Of a DNA stretch of 64,000 nucleotides, positions 28,508 through 38,478 are shown piece by piece (position 1 is the stretch's first letter; every line of letters begins with the position of its first letter). The stretch is from assembly GCF_018881635.1 (NCBI RefSeq), contig NZ_JACVPY010000004.1, forward strand, positions 119,527-183,526. Direction: 5' to 3'. The stretch is from Polynucleobacter sp. UB-Piko-W3. GTDB lineage: Bacteria > Pseudomonadota > Gammaproteobacteria > Burkholderiales > Burkholderiaceae. Position numbers and translations under genes: made by a program. Below the pieces are notes generated by a model. It was not told the origin of the DNA, searched no databases, and saw only the letters and a list, made by a program, of their open reading frames with translations.

Positions 28508-29103
28508 TTTTCTTTATCCGATTTGGTGGGTGGTTTGTATTGATCCTCATGATCAGCGTAAAAAGCCTGAATGAGATCGAGTGGCGTTCCCCAGGCAAGT
28601 TGCTGCATTCTTAACCCCCTAGAAAGGTAGCGAGCGAGCTCTGAAAGGGCTAGCTCATAAACTTCGCGCTTGAAATCAATGACTGAATCTAACTGAATCC
28701 AGAATGGGACCCAGCGCCAGGCATCAAATTCTGGGTGATCTGAGGCACGTAATTGAATATCGCTGTCTAGACCTACTAAGCGCAAAAGGAACCAAATCTG
28801 TTTTTGGCCTCGATAGGCGGTACGGTGGACGCGAGTGGTGATTTGACGGCGCAAGTATTCCTCAGGAACGTCATAACGAAGCCAGTCCCTAGTTCGTCCA
28901 ATAATTTGGACATGCTCCGGCAGCAAGCCAACTTCCTCATGCAATTCGCGGAACATGGCCTGCTCAGGGCTTTCACCATGCTGAATCCCACCTTGTGGGA
29001 ACTGCCACGAATGCTGCCCAACGCGTTTTCCCCAGAAAACCTCGTTACGGCCATTCAGGAGGACAATGCCGACATTGGGGCGATACCCTTCACGGTCAAG
29101 CAT
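28504..29103 (-). CDS. rppH: RNA pyrophosphohydrolase
   Basis: RppH removes pyrophosphate from the 5' end of primary transcripts and so opens them to RNase E decay. The 199-residue protein begins [15 protein letters not shown] and has the Nudix box at 38-60 (GGIQHGE to RELHEEVGL). Beyond the usual core of about 160 residues it has a C-terminal extension rich in charged residues. It is divergent from proS with 48 bases between the starts. Confidence 0.93.
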   Translation of the reverse strand: MLDREGYRPNVGIVLLNGRNEVFWGKRVGQHSWQFPQGGIQHGESPEQAMFRELHEEVGLLPEHVQIIGRTRDWLRYDVPEEYLRRQITTRVHRTAYRGQKQIWFLLRLVGLDSDIQLRASDHPEFDAWRWVPFWIQLDSVIDFKREVYELALSELARYLSRGLRMQQLAWGTPLDLIQAFYADHEDQYKPPTKSDKEK

Positions 29104-29151
29104 GATCGTGCCTCAAATCCTTTAAAATCAACGATTTGATTATATCCATTC

Positions 29152-30894
29152 ATGAAAGTATCACAATCATTTCTCGCTACGCTAAAAGAAGCCCCCTCTG
29201 ACGCAGAGGTGGTTTCGCACAAACTCATGGTGCGGGCAGGTTTAATTCGCAAGCTTAGTGCAGGCATTTATAACTATTTGCCACTGGGTTTGAAGGTAAT
29301 TCGCAAGGTCGAAAATATTATTCGCGAAGAGATGAATCGTGCTGGTGCAATTGAATTGCTGATGCCGATGATCCAGCCTGCTGAGCTATGGCAAGAGACT
29401 GGTCGTTGGGAAAAGATGGGCCCTGAGCTACTTCGTATTAAAGACCGTCACGATAGAGACTTTTTAATTCAGCCGACTTCTGAGGAAGTGATTACTGATT
29501 TAGCACGAAATGAGATTAAGAGTTACAAGCAGTTGCCTGTCAATTTCTATCAGATCCAAACAAAATTCCGTGATGAGCGTCGTCCCCGTTTTGGCATCAT
29601 GCGTGGTCGTGAGTTCAGCATGAAAGATGCTTACTCATTCGATCGCGATACTGAAGGATTAAAAAAGTCTTATCAAATCATGTTTGATGCCTATACCCGC
29701 ATCTTTCAGCGGATGGGTTTGAAGTTCCGAGCGGTCACGGCTGATAACGGTGCTATTGGTGGATCTGGTAGTCAAGAGTTTCATGTGATTGCAGATACTG
29801 GCGAAGATGCCATTGTCTATTGCCCAAGCTCAGACTACGCAGCCAATTTAGAGGCAGCTGAATCACTTGCATTGTTAGCAGTAAGAGCTGCTGCAACTGC
29901 CGCTATGAGTAAGGTACCAACGCCAGAAAAGACGAATTGCGCAGATGTTGCGAAGTTTCTGAATATTCCTCTTGAGAAGACTGTGAAGTCCTTACTGTTT
30001 GCAGTTGAACAAGAAAAAGGCCCTGCCAAACTGTTTATGTTGTTGGTGCGCGGCGACCATGATCTGAATGAGGTGAAGGCAAGCAAAGTGCCTGGTATGA
30101 CAGAATCTCGTTTTGCTACTGAAACTGAAATCAAGCAAGCCTGTAATGCGCCAGCAGGCTATTTGGGCCCTGTTGGAGTAAGTGCTGATGTCACGGTGGT
30201 GGCAGATCGAACTGTAGCCAATATGTCTGACTTTGTGTGCGGCGCCAATGATGCCGGTCACCATTTGACGGGAGTGAACTGGGGCCGCGATTTACCTGAG
30301 CCTATAGTGCTTGATATCCGAAATGCAGTCATTGGTGATCCCTCTCCAGATGGTAAAGGCGTTGTAGATATTTGTCGTGGCATTGAAGTGGGTCACGTAT
30401 TTCAATTAGGTACCCGTTATTCAGAAGCAATGGGTTGTACCTACCTTGATCAACAAGGTAAAGCACAGCCAATGGTGATGGGTTGTTATGGTATTGGCGT
30501 GACGCGCTTGTTAGGCGCAGCTATTGAACAAGGTCATGATGAGCGTGGCATTATTTGGCCAATTTCCATGGCGCCATTTGAGGTGGTGATTTGCCCAATG
30601 GCTTACGACAAGTCAGAGGCTGTTAAGGTAGCATGCGATCAATTGCATGATGAATTGCTTGCTGCTGGTATCGATGTGATTTTGGATGATCGCAATGAGC
30701 GGCCGGGCGCGATGTTTGCTGACTGGGAATTGATTGGCGCACCGTTCCGTGTAGTGATTGGTGATCGTGGCTTAGCCAACGCTGAAGTCGAATTTAAAGG
30801 TCGCACAGATGCAGAGTCCCAAAATATTCCGTTAGCCGATATCAAAGCAAAGGTGATTGCCGCTATTCAAGCAGCGAAGAACTCAATTCATTAA
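29152..30894 (+). CDS. proS: prolyl-tRNA synthetase
   Basis: ProRS charges tRNA-Pro. The 580-residue protein is the bacterial type with class II motifs: [19 protein letters not shown] near the start, [25 protein letters not shown] (motif 2 region), and [17 protein letters not shown] (motif 3). An editing (YbaK-like) insertion lies at roughly 230-390, and an anticodon-binding domain ends the protein. The start [15 protein letters not shown] is typical. A hairpin inside the end of ffh could act as its terminator. Confidence 0.97.
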   Translation: MKVSQSFLATLKEAPSDAEVVSHKLMVRAGLIRKLSAGIYNYLPLGLKVIRKVENIIREEMNRAGAIELLMPMIQPAELWQETGRWEKMGPELLRIKDRHDRDFLIQPTSEEVITDLARNEIKSYKQLPVNFYQIQTKFRDERRPRFGIMRGREFSMKDAYSFDRDTEGLKKSYQIMFDAYTRIFQRMGLKFRAVTADNGAIGGSGSQEFHVIADTGEDAIVYCPSSDYAANLEAAESLALLAVRAAATAAMSKVPTPEKTNCADVAKFLNIPLEKTVKSLLFAVEQEKGPAKLFMLLVRGDHDLNEVKASKVPGMTESRFATETEIKQACNAPAGYLGPVGVSADVTVVADRTVANMSDFVCGANDAGHHLTGVNWGRDLPEPIVLDIRNAVIGDPSPDGKGVVDICRGIEVGHVFQLGTRYSEAMGCTYLDQQGKAQPMVMGCYGIGVTRLLGAAIEQGHDERGIIWPISMAPFEVVICPMAYDKSEAVKVACDQLHDELLAAGIDVILDDRNERPGAMFADWELIGAPFRVVIGDRGLANAEVEFKGRTDAESQNIPLADIKAKVIAAIQAAKNSIH

Positions 30895-30917
30895 GCTCTT
30901 CGCACTATTCATCCAGT

Positions 30918-32300
30918 TTATTTTTTAAAGAGTCCGCCAATGCCTTTGGCGGCTCCTTTTGCAGCCATGGTTGCCATGGTGCGCGCCATCTTTCCGCCCT
31001 TGAATTGCTTCATCATGGTTTGCATTTGCTCAAACTGAGCAAGCAGACGATTGACTTCTTGGACCTCCACTCCCGCTCCTGCCGCAATACGCCGTTTGCG
31101 ACTGGCTTTGAGTAGTTCAGGTTTGCTGCGTTCACGCGGGGTCATGCTATCGATAATGCCGCGCATGCGCGTTGTTTGTTTATCTGCATTGCTGAGATTT
31201 GTTTTAGAAGCTGCTTGAGCAACCTGACTGGGCAACTTATCCATCAGGCTCGCCATACCACCCATCTTTTGCATTTGCATGAGTTGATCACGAAAATCTC
31301 CTAAATCAAATCCACCTTTAGAGATCTTCGTTGCTAATTTCTCGGCCTTAGCAACATCAACATGTTCTTGTGCTTGTTCAACTAGAGCCAGAATATCGCC
31401 CATACCCAAAATACGATTGGCCATCCGCTGTCCATCAAAAGCTTCAAGCCCATCCATTTTTTCAGCCACACCAATAAATTTGAGCGGCACACCAGTCACT
31501 TGGCGCACAGAAAGGGCGGCGCCACCGCGAGAGTCGCCATCTAGCTTGGTCAGAACCACGCCAGTCAGCGGAAGTGCTTCATGGAAGGCTTTCGCAGTAT
31601 TGACGGCATCTTGACCGAGCATGGCATCAACTACAAATAGTGTTTCGATTGGGTTTAGGCTCGCATGCAAAGTTTTAATTTCTTGCATGAGCGCTTCATC
31701 AATGCCTAAGCGACCCGCGGTATCAACCAATACGACATCAAAATAATGACGGCGAGCCCAATCCAGGGCAGCCAGTGCAATATCATTTGGTTTTTGATTA
31801 ATATTGCTTGGAAAAAATTCCGCACCAACCTGTTTGGTGACAGTTTCAAGCTGTTCAATAGCGGCAGGGCGGTAGACGTCACAAGAAACGGTCAACACTT
31901 TTTTCTTTTTCTTTTCCTGGAGCCATTTAGCCAGCTTGCCAACAGAAGTGGTTTTGCCGGCACCCTGTAAGCCTGCCATCAAAATCACTGCTGGCGGCTG
32001 AGTGGCTAGGTTGAGTTCGCCACTTTGATCGGTATCGCCCATCATCACTTGGGTTAGTTCACGCTGGACTACGCCAACCAGAGCTTGGCCTGGACTAAGG
32101 CTACCAACCACTTCTTCACCAAGGGCTTTAAACTTAATCTGCTCTAGTAGAGACTTCACTACTGGTAGCGCTACGTCAGCCTCCAATAAGGCTAGGCGGA
32201 TCTCTCGCAGCATTTCAGCAGTGTTGGCTTCAGTGAGGCGGGCTTGCCCCCGCATTGTTTTAACAACGCGTGATAGGCGATCGGTGAGATTCTCTAGCAT
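30918..32300 (-). CDS. ffh: signal recognition particle protein Ffh
   Basis: Ffh binds 4.5S RNA and nascent signal sequences and docks with FtsY. The 460-residue protein has the N domain (1-90), the G domain with G1 GLQGAGKTT (110-118), DTAGR and TKLDGDSRGG, and the Met-rich M domain (about 330-460). The C-terminus GIGGLFKK is normal. Its final codons overlap a terminator-like hairpin. It is divergent from the CcsA-like gene, with 20 bases between the starts, so both promoters must overlap coding DNA. Confidence 0.97.
   Translation of the reverse strand: MLENLTDRLSRVVKTMRGQARLTEANTAEMLREIRLALLEADVALPVVKSLLEQIKFKALGEEVVGSLSPGQALVGVVQRELTQVMMGDTDQSGELNLATQPPAVILMAGLQGAGKTTSVGKLAKWLQEKKKKKVLTVSCDVYRPAAIEQLETVTKQVGAEFFPSNINQKPNDIALAALDWARRHYFDVVLVDTAGRLGIDEALMQEIKTLHASLNPIETLFVVDAMLGQDAVNTAKAFHEALPLTGVVLTKLDGDSRGGAALSVRQVTGVPLKFIGVAEKMDGLEAFDGQRMANRILGMGDILALVEQAQEHVDVAKAEKLATKISKGGFDLGDFRDQLMQMQKMGGMASLMDKLPSQVAQAASKTNLSNADKQTTRMRGIIDSMTPRERSKPELLKASRKRRIAAGAGVEVQEVNRLLAQFEQMQTMMKQFKGGKMARTMATMAAKGAAKGIGGLFKK
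30927..30960. terminator. hairpin terminator inside the 3' end of ffh
   Basis: CCGCCAA (30934-30940) and TTGGCGG (30946-30952) form a perfect 7-base stem with a 5-base loop. The stem is extended by GAG/CTC and by AAA/TTTT with single-base bulges. Read on the + strand it ends in CTCCTTTT and could stop proS transcription. It lies within the last codons of ffh, so it also encodes the end of that protein. Confidence 0.55.
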
Positions 32301-32320
32301 TTATCGATTAGACTTTCCAT

Positions 32321-33169
32321 ATGGATATTTTAGGTTACTCAAGTTCCGGCTGGCTCCCCCCAGTCCTTTATTTACTTTTGTTGCTCTTTTTGAGCCAGAG
32401 GGCTAGGGCTGGCAAGGAATCCCCGCTCTCAGCTGGGATAATGCAGGCCTGTATTTTTGTGATTTTGATACTTCACGGCATTGAGTTGCATGACTCCGTC
32501 TTTACATCTCAAGGCTTCGTTTTTGGGTTTGCTCAGGACTTATCCCTGATTGCCTGGGTAGGTTTAGCTTTTTATTGGTTCCAATCCTGGTTTTTGCCAA
32601 TCGCTAGCTTGCTTTGGATGTCAATATTATTTGCTTTAGTTTGCTCTCTACTTCCGATTTTTTTCCCAGGGGTCTTAATTTCGCCTGTGGCTGTTTCGGA
32701 TCCTTGGTTCAAGGCACACTTCATTGTGGCAACCATTTCAGTGGGTCTCTTAAGCTTAGCAGCGATGCAGGCAATGTTGATGAGTGTTTATGACCGCGCC
32801 TTGCATCGTCAATTAGCAATTGTTCCCAATAGTCGCCTGTCTCATTGGTTAGAAGATTTACCGCCACTCATGATGATGGAGGGCTTGCTATTCAATTTGT
32901 TGTATGTTGGTTTTGCACTCCTAACAATGACTATTTTTTCTGGCCTATTCTTTTCACAAGTTTTATTTGGTAAGCCCTTTGTGTTTGACCATAAAACTAT
33001 TTTTGCGCTTGTCTCCTGGATCTTGTTTGCTGGTTTACTGATAGCCCGTTGGTGGGTTGGTTTACGGGGTTGGGCGGCAATTCGTTGGGTATTGAGTGCT
33101 TATGTTGTTTTACTGCTCGCCTATGTTGGTAGTCGCTTTGTATTGGAAGTGGTTCTTCAGAGAGTATGA
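32321..33169 (+). CDS. CcsA/YpjD-like cytochrome c assembly family membrane protein
   Basis: The 282-residue protein has about eight hydrophobic segments and resembles the YpjD/CcsA-like family, with WWVGLRGWAAIRWVLSAYVVLLLAYVGSRFVLE at the C-terminus in the expected position. Histidines in ILHGIELHDS and FDHKTIFAL are possible heme ligands. The classical WWD heme-handling motif is not present, so a direct role in cytochrome c assembly is uncertain. It follows the usual arrangement next to ffh and precedes the AmpD fusion gene by 3 bases. Confidence 0.75.
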   Translation: MDILGYSSSGWLPPVLYLLLLLFLSQRARAGKESPLSAGIMQACIFVILILHGIELHDSVFTSQGFVFGFAQDLSLIAWVGLAFYWFQSWFLPIASLLWMSILFALVCSLLPIFFPGVLISPVAVSDPWFKAHFIVATISVGLLSLAAMQAMLMSVYDRALHRQLAIVPNSRLSHWLEDLPPLMMMEGLLFNLLYVGFALLTMTIFSGLFFSQVLFGKPFVFDHKTIFALVSWILFAGLLIARWWVGLRGWAAIRWVLSAYVVLLLAYVGSRFVLEVVLQRV

Positions 33170-33172
33170 CCT

Positions 33173-33991
33173 TTGCTTAAGTGGCTTTTACTATTTGCCG
33201 GAGCAGTCCTTTTATATTTTTGGCTTAAGGGAAAAAAGCAGGCGAAATTTGATGGGAGTAAATCAAGTAACTCCAGTCCTAGCAAGGATCAGAGCTTGAC
33301 GGAGCCTGAGGCAATGGTGCAGTGTCAGTATTGCAAAGTACATCTGCCAAAAACCGACGCCATTACTGATGACAATCGATTTTATTGTTCAATGGAGCAC
33401 CGCAATGCTTTAGATGAACAAGGATGGATTGGTGCCGCAGCTTGGCGCGTCTCACCAAACAAAGATACAAGGCCAGATGAAGTAAAGCCCGACTTACTGG
33501 TGATTCATCACATTAGTTTGCCGCCCGGCGAATTTAAAAGTCAAACCTCTAGTCAGAATATTGTGAGTTTTTTTCAAAATACATTAGACGCAAATGCTCA
33601 CCCCTATTTTTCTGAGATCGCAAATCAAAAAGTTTCCAGTCATTTCCTGATTGCGCGCACAGGAGAATTAATCCAATTTGTTTCGACTCAAGACAGGGCG
33701 TGGCATGCTGGTGCATCGAATTTTATGGGCAGAGAAAGATGTAATGATTTTTCAATTGGTGTTGAGCTGGAGGGTGATGGCGACACGCCATTTGAGGATA
33801 TTCAATACAAATCATTAGCAAAGCTTGTTCAGAAATTACAACTGACTTACCCAAATTTGCAATTTGCAGGACATAGCGATATCGCACCAGATCGAAAAAC
33901 AGATCCCGGAAAATATTTTGATTGGGAAAAGTTCCAAAAAGAGACAGGTATTTCGCAGGAAAAAATACCGTACGGATTAGTTTCTCGCTAG
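33173..33991 (+). CDS. ampD: PP0621-type zinc-ribbon membrane domain fused to AmpD amidase
   Basis: AmpD cleaves the amide between anhydro-MurNAc and L-Ala in recycled muropeptides. In this 272-residue protein the amidase spans about 80-270, with zinc ligands His112 (VIHHIS), His234 (AGHSDIAPD) and Asp244, ten residues apart as in E. coli AmpD. Residues 1-77 are unlike AmpD: a membrane segment (3-18), then CQYC (51-54) and YCSMEHR (Cys72), the pattern of PP0621-family proteins that usually sit as a separate gene beside ampD. The fusion is in one frame. The start appears to be TTG at 33173. It would place AmpD at the membrane. Confidence 0.85.
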   Translation: MLKWLLLFAGAVLLYFWLKGKKQAKFDGSKSSNSSPSKDQSLTEPEAMVQCQYCKVHLPKTDAITDDNRFYCSMEHRNALDEQGWIGAAAWRVSPNKDTRPDEVKPDLLVIHHISLPPGEFKSQTSSQNIVSFFQNTLDANAHPYFSEIANQKVSSHFLIARTGELIQFVSTQDRAWHAGASNFMGRERCNDFSIGVELEGDGDTPFEDIQYKSLAKLVQKLQLTYPNLQFAGHSDIAPDRKTDPGKYFDWEKFQKETGISQEKIPYGLVSR

Positions 33992-34127
33992 ACCAAATCT
34001 TTGTATGTGAGCATACGCTCACTTTTTTAGCCTTTATCTAAAAAGGACTAGAAAATCCGCACCAAAATGAGCTCTAAATTACTGTAAAACTTAGTAAAAA
34101 TACTAATAAATATTGGTCAGAAAAAAC

Positions 34128-34156
34128 TTACCAAAAACTAAATATTTCCCTATACT
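34128..34156 (+). promoter_or_regulatory. promoter of nrdAB
   Basis: TTACCA (34128-34133) and TATACT (34151-34156) are separated by 17 bases and lie 110 bases before the nrdA ATG. The -10 element lies within the first of two NrdR-box-like palindromes, so a bound repressor would block it. Confidence 0.65.
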
Positions 34157-34193
34157 TAGTACCCAATGCGTTTAAAAACACTAGATGTAGTGT
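34147..34193 (+). promoter_or_regulatory. two NrdR boxes
   Basis: Box 1 (34147-34162, core CTATACTTAGT) and box 2 (34178-34193, ACACTAGATGTAGTGT) both fit the NrdR consensus acaCwAtATaTwGtgt; box 2 differs only at two central positions. Their starts are 31 bases apart, about three helical turns, the spacing normal for paired NrdR boxes. The nrdR gene itself is not in this window. Confidence 0.8.
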
Positions 34194-34266
34194 TTGAATA
34201 CAGCAATACCCCTTTGTTTTTTAACGATATTTTGTCCAAATAACTATATATATAAGCAGGAGTAAC

Positions 34267-37251
34267 ATGACATACGCCAATCCTCAGACAGCAGGCCAAG
34301 TAACTGGAGCTAATAATCCAGGAATGGGTCCTGCGGGAGTCGTTAACCAAACTCCTTCCGCCGGCTTTGTAGCTGGTGGTGTTGGTGGTAGTCAGGCGAC
34401 CCAGTTGTCCGATTACAAAATCATTCGCCGCAATGGTTCTGTTGTTGCATTCGAGCCATCCAAAATCGCCATTGCAGTAACTAAAGCATTTTTAGCAGTT
34501 AATGGCGGCCAAGGTGCTGCATCTGCCCGTGTACGTGAACAAGTTGAGCAGCTCACTCACTCTGTGGTGCGTGCTTTATTGCGTAGCCGTCCAAACGGTG
34601 GCACTTTCCATATTGAAGATATTCAAGATCAAGTTGAGTTGGCTTTGATGCGTAGTGGTGAGCACAATGTTGCTCGCGCCTACGTTCTCTATCGCGAAAA
34701 GCGTAATCAAGAACGTGCAGCTCAGCAAGAAGCCTCACAAGAAACTCAAGTAGCTAATCAGGCTGGTGAGTCTGGTATTAAGGTTACCGACGATGGTCAA
34801 GAGAAGTGGCTCGATATGGCTGCTTTGCGCACTGTGATTGAAGCCGCCTGCGAAGGCTTGGGCAATCAAATTGATGCAAGCCCAATCATCACTGAAACAA
34901 TTAAGAATTTGTATGATGGCGTACCAATGGCACAAGTGTATGACTCTGCTATCTTGGCTTCCCGAACTCTGATTGAGAAAGATCCTGCATACAGCCAGGT
35001 GACAGCTCGCATCTTAATGCACACGATCCGTAAAGAGATTTTCGGTAAAGAGGTATTACAAGGTGATACACAGGCTGAATACAACACTTACTTTTCCAAG
35101 TACATCAATGAAGGTATTTCTGCAGAGTTGTTAGACCCACGGATGCGCGAGTATGACTTGCCACGTTTGGCTGCAGCTTTGAATGCAAGCCGTGACCTGC
35201 AGTTCAATTACCTTGGCCTGCAAACTTTGTATGACCGCTATTTCTTGCACATTGAAGAGCGTCGTATTGAAATGCCACAAGCATTCTTTATGCGTGTTGC
35301 AATGGGCTTAGCTTTAAATGAGATGGATCGTGAACGTCGTGCGATTGAGTTCTATGAAATTCTCTCTACATTTGATTTCATGTCCAGCACACCCACTCTA
35401 TTTAATTCAGCAACAACTCGTCCACAGCTCTCTAGCTGCTACTTGACTACAGTGGATGATGACCTTGATGGCATCTACGAAGCTTTGAAAGAAAATGCTT
35501 TGCTTTCCAAGTTTGCAGGTGGTTTGGGTAATGACTGGACTAATGTCCGCGCCTTAGGAAGCCACATCAAAGGGACTAACGGTAAATCACAAGGTGTTGT
35601 GCCATTCTTAAAAGTAGTGAATGACACTGCAGTTGCTGTGAACCAAGGTGGTAAGCGTAAGGGCGCAGTTTGCGCTTACCTAGAAACATGGCACCTAGAT
35701 ATCGAAGAGTTCTTAGAGTTGCGCAAGAATACTGGCGACGACCGTCGCCGTACGCATGATATGAATACTTCTAACTGGATTCCTGACTTGTTCATGAAGC
35801 GCGTCATGGAAAATGGTGATTGGACGCTGTTCTCACCATCCAATACCCCTGATTTGCATGACAAGTTTGGTAAAGCCTTTGAAGAAGCTTATGTTGCCTA
35901 TGAGCAAAAAGCGGACCGTGGTGAGTTAAAGCCATTCCGCAGAATCCCTGCGCAGCAGTTGTGGCGCAAGATGCTTGGTATGTTGTTTGAAACAGGTCAC
36001 CCATGGATCACTTTCAAAGACCCTTGCAATATTCGTAGTCCACAGCAGCACGTTGGTGTAGTTCATTCCTCTAATTTGTGCACAGAGATTACTCTGAATA
36101 CAAACGAGACCGAGATTGCTGTATGTAACTTGGGTTCTGTGAACTTAACCGCTCACATGACGACTGATGCCAACGGCAAGATGATTTTGGACCATGAGAA
36201 GCTTCAGAAGACTGTTCGTACTGCGATGCGCATGCTAGATAACGTGATCGATATCAACTACTACGCAGTTGCTAAAGCACGCAATTCCAATTTGAAGCAC
36301 CGTCCAGTCGGCATGGGCATCATGGGCTTCCAAGATTGCTTGCATATGCAACGTATTCCTTACGCTAGCGATGAGGCTGTGAAGTTTGCCGACTCCTCTA
36401 TGGAAGCAGTTTGCTACTACGCTTACCAAGCTTCATGCGAATTGGCTGAGGAGCGTGGTGTTTACAGTACTTACAAAGGTTCCTTATGGGACCGCGGCAT
36501 TCTCCCGCAAGACTCAGTAGCGCTGTTAGCTGAGGAGCGTGGTGGTTATGTAGAGGTGGATAACTCCTCTACGATGGATTGGAGCGGTTTGCGTGCCCGT
36601 ATTAAGCAACACGGTATGCGCAACTCCAATTGCGTAGCGATTGCGCCAACAGCCACGATTTCCAACATCATTGGTGTTTCTGCTTGTATAGAGCCTACTT
36701 TCCAGAACTTGTTCGTGAAATCCAACCTTTCGGGTGAGTTCACGGTCGTAAACGAGTACTTAGTGCGTGATTTGAAGGATCGCGGCCTTTGGGATGAAGT
36801 CATGATCGCTGATCTAAAGTACTTTGACGGTACTTTGTCTAAGATTGATCGCATCCCACAAGATTTGCGTGATTTGTACGCAACTGCCTTTGAGGTTGAG
36901 CCGAGCTGGTTAGTTGAAGCAGCTTCTCGTCGTCAGAAGTGGATTGACCAAGCTCAGTCATTGAACATCTACATGGGCGGCGCATCTGGCAAAAAATTGG
37001 ATGACACCTACAAGTTAGCTTGGTTGCGTGGCTTGAAAACAACCTATTACCTCCGTACTATGGCTGCAACTCACGTTGAGAAATCAACTGTTTCTAGCGG
37101 TCAATTGAACTCCGTTTCTAGCGGTGGTGGGGTAAACGGTACAGATGCAGCTGCGGCAGCAGGTGCTGGCAGTGCAGTTGAGGCGGATGGCCCAGCTTGC
37201 ACAATGCGTCCTGGTGATGCTGGCTTTGAAGAATGTGAAGCATGCCAATAA
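34267..37251 (+). CDS. nrdA: ribonucleoside-diphosphate reductase alpha subunit (class Ia)
   Basis: NrdA reduces ribonucleotides to deoxyribonucleotides with NrdB. It is long, 994 residues. Residues 1-45 are Gly/Pro/Ala-rich; an ATP-cone follows at about 50-147 (YKIIRRNGSVVAFEPSKI), and a second cone-like stretch at about 170-265. Catalytic parts include QLSSCYLT, SSNLCTEI with the thiyl Cys, AVCNLGSVNL and PTATISNIIG. The tail ends CEACQ, the cysteine pair that receives electrons. It is preceded by AGGAG and paired NrdR boxes, and co-transcribed with nrdB. Confidence 0.96.
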   Translation: MTYANPQTAGQVTGANNPGMGPAGVVNQTPSAGFVAGGVGGSQATQLSDYKIIRRNGSVVAFEPSKIAIAVTKAFLAVNGGQGAASARVREQVEQLTHSVVRALLRSRPNGGTFHIEDIQDQVELALMRSGEHNVARAYVLYREKRNQERAAQQEASQETQVANQAGESGIKVTDDGQEKWLDMAALRTVIEAACEGLGNQIDASPIITETIKNLYDGVPMAQVYDSAILASRTLIEKDPAYSQVTARILMHTIRKEIFGKEVLQGDTQAEYNTYFSKYINEGISAELLDPRMREYDLPRLAAALNASRDLQFNYLGLQTLYDRYFLHIEERRIEMPQAFFMRVAMGLALNEMDRERRAIEFYEILSTFDFMSSTPTLFNSATTRPQLSSCYLTTVDDDLDGIYEALKENALLSKFAGGLGNDWTNVRALGSHIKGTNGKSQGVVPFLKVVNDTAVAVNQGGKRKGAVCAYLETWHLDIEEFLELRKNTGDDRRRTHDMNTSNWIPDLFMKRVMENGDWTLFSPSNTPDLHDKFGKAFEEAYVAYEQKADRGELKPFRRIPAQQLWRKMLGMLFETGHPWITFKDPCNIRSPQQHVGVVHSSNLCTEITLNTNETEIAVCNLGSVNLTAHMTTDANGKMILDHEKLQKTVRTAMRMLDNVIDINYYAVAKARNSNLKHRPVGMGIMGFQDCLHMQRIPYASDEAVKFADSSMEAVCYYAYQASCELAEERGVYSTYKGSLWDRGILPQDSVALLAEERGGYVEVDNSSTMDWSGLRARIKQHGMRNSNCVAIAPTATISNIIGVSACIEPTFQNLFVKSNLSGEFTVVNEYLVRDLKDRGLWDEVMIADLKYFDGTLSKIDRIPQDLRDLYATAFEVEPSWLVEAASRRQKWIDQAQSLNIYMGGASGKKLDDTYKLAWLRGLKTTYYLRTMAATHVEKSTVSSGQLNSVSSGGGVNGTDAAAAAGAGSAVEADGPACTMRPGDAGFEECEACQ

Positions 37252-37268
37252 GCAATTTGCTCATTGGC
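37244..37268 (+). repeat. intercistronic hairpin between nrdA and nrdB
   Basis: GCCAATaAGCA (37244-37254) and TGCTcATTGGC (37258-37268) pair over 11 positions with one A-C mismatch and a 3-base loop. The left arm includes the nrdA stop codon. There is no T-run, so it could set relative nrdA and nrdB levels by mRNA processing or decay rather than termination. Confidence 0.45.
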
Positions 37269-37296
37269 CAGAAATAGAAGGATTGAGGAGAAAGTT

Positions 37297-38478
37297 ATGT
37301 TGAATTGGGAAGAGGAAGTTGCTCCAGTACTAGCGAAAGCTGGTCTTGCACCGCAGCCGGTTGCAGTGGAGCCACAACGTCCACAGCCAGACCAAGTAGC
37401 TATGGCGCCAACTGCGGCACCTGCGTCAATTGAGGCCGCTCATTTATCGAGCGGCACAGCCTTGCGTGTAAACGCTGCTGATAAGCGTGTGATTAATGCT
37501 AAGACTGATGTAAACCAGTTGGTTCCATTTAAATATAAGTGGGCTTGGGAGAAGTATTTAGCTGGTTGTGCAAACCATTGGATGCCACAAGAAATCAATA
37601 TGAACCGCGATATCGCGCTTTGGAAAGATCCAAATGGTCTGACTGAAGATGAGCGTCGCATCATTAAGCGCAACTTAGGCTTCTTTACTACCGCTGATTC
37701 TTTGGCGGCAAACAATATTGTTTTGGGTACTTATCGCCACATTACTGCTCCAGAATGCCGCCAATATCTATTGCGTCAGGCTTTTGAAGAGGCAATTCAT
37801 ACCCATGCATACCAATATATCGTTGAATCTTTGGGTTTAGATCAGTCCGAAATCTTCAATGCGTATAACGAAATTGAGTCAATTCGCGCCAAAGACCAGT
37901 TCTTAATTCCTTACATTGATGTATTAACTGACCCAAATTTCAAGACTGGTACATTAGAAACTGACCAAAAATTACTTCGTTCGTTGATTGTTTTTGCCTG
38001 CGTAATGGAAGGTTTGTTCTTTTATGTTGGTTTTACGCAAATACTTGCAATGGGTCGTCAAAACAAAATGACGGGTGCTGCTGAGCAGTATCAATACATC
38101 CTTCGCGACGAGTCAATGCACTGCAATTTTGGCATCGATTTGATAAACCAAATCAAGCTGGAGAACCCGCAGTTATGGACTTCCGCGTTCAAAGACGAGA
38201 TTAAATCCATCTTCGAAAAAGCAGTCGAATTAGAGTACCGTTATGCCGAAGATACGATGCCTCGAGGAGTGCTTGGATTGAACGCTCCGATGTTCAAAGG
38301 GTACCTAAGATACATCTGTAATCGTAGATGTTTGCAAATAGGACTTGACGCGATGTTCCCAAATGAAGAGAATCCATTTCCATGGATGTCAGAAATGATT
38401 GATCTTAAGAAAGAACGAAACTTTTTTGAGACACGCGTTATTGAGTATCAAACCGGTGGTGCGCTAAGTTGGGAGTAG
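37297..38478 (+). CDS. nrdB: ribonucleoside-diphosphate reductase beta subunit (class Ia)
   Basis: NrdB houses the diiron centre and stable tyrosyl radical used by NrdA. The protein is 393 residues from the ATG at 37297, chosen for GAGGAG at 37285-37290. Metal ligands lie in [19 protein letters not shown] and DESMHCNFG. Tyr172 in IHTHAYQY aligns with the radical Tyr122 of E. coli, which supports class Ia over Ic. An Ala/Pro-rich N-terminal part of about 50 residues precedes the core. A terminator follows at 38626-38657. Confidence 0.95.
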   Translation: MLNWEEEVAPVLAKAGLAPQPVAVEPQRPQPDQVAMAPTAAPASIEAAHLSSGTALRVNAADKRVINAKTDVNQLVPFKYKWAWEKYLAGCANHWMPQEINMNRDIALWKDPNGLTEDERRIIKRNLGFFTTADSLAANNIVLGTYRHITAPECRQYLLRQAFEEAIHTHAYQYIVESLGLDQSEIFNAYNEIESIRAKDQFLIPYIDVLTDPNFKTGTLETDQKLLRSLIVFACVMEGLFFYVGFTQILAMGRQNKMTGAAEQYQYILRDESMHCNFGIDLINQIKLENPQLWTSAFKDEIKSIFEKAVELEYRYAEDTMPRGVLGLNAPMFKGYLRYICNRRCLQIGLDAMFPNEENPFPWMSEMIDLKKERNFFETRVIEYQTGGALSWE

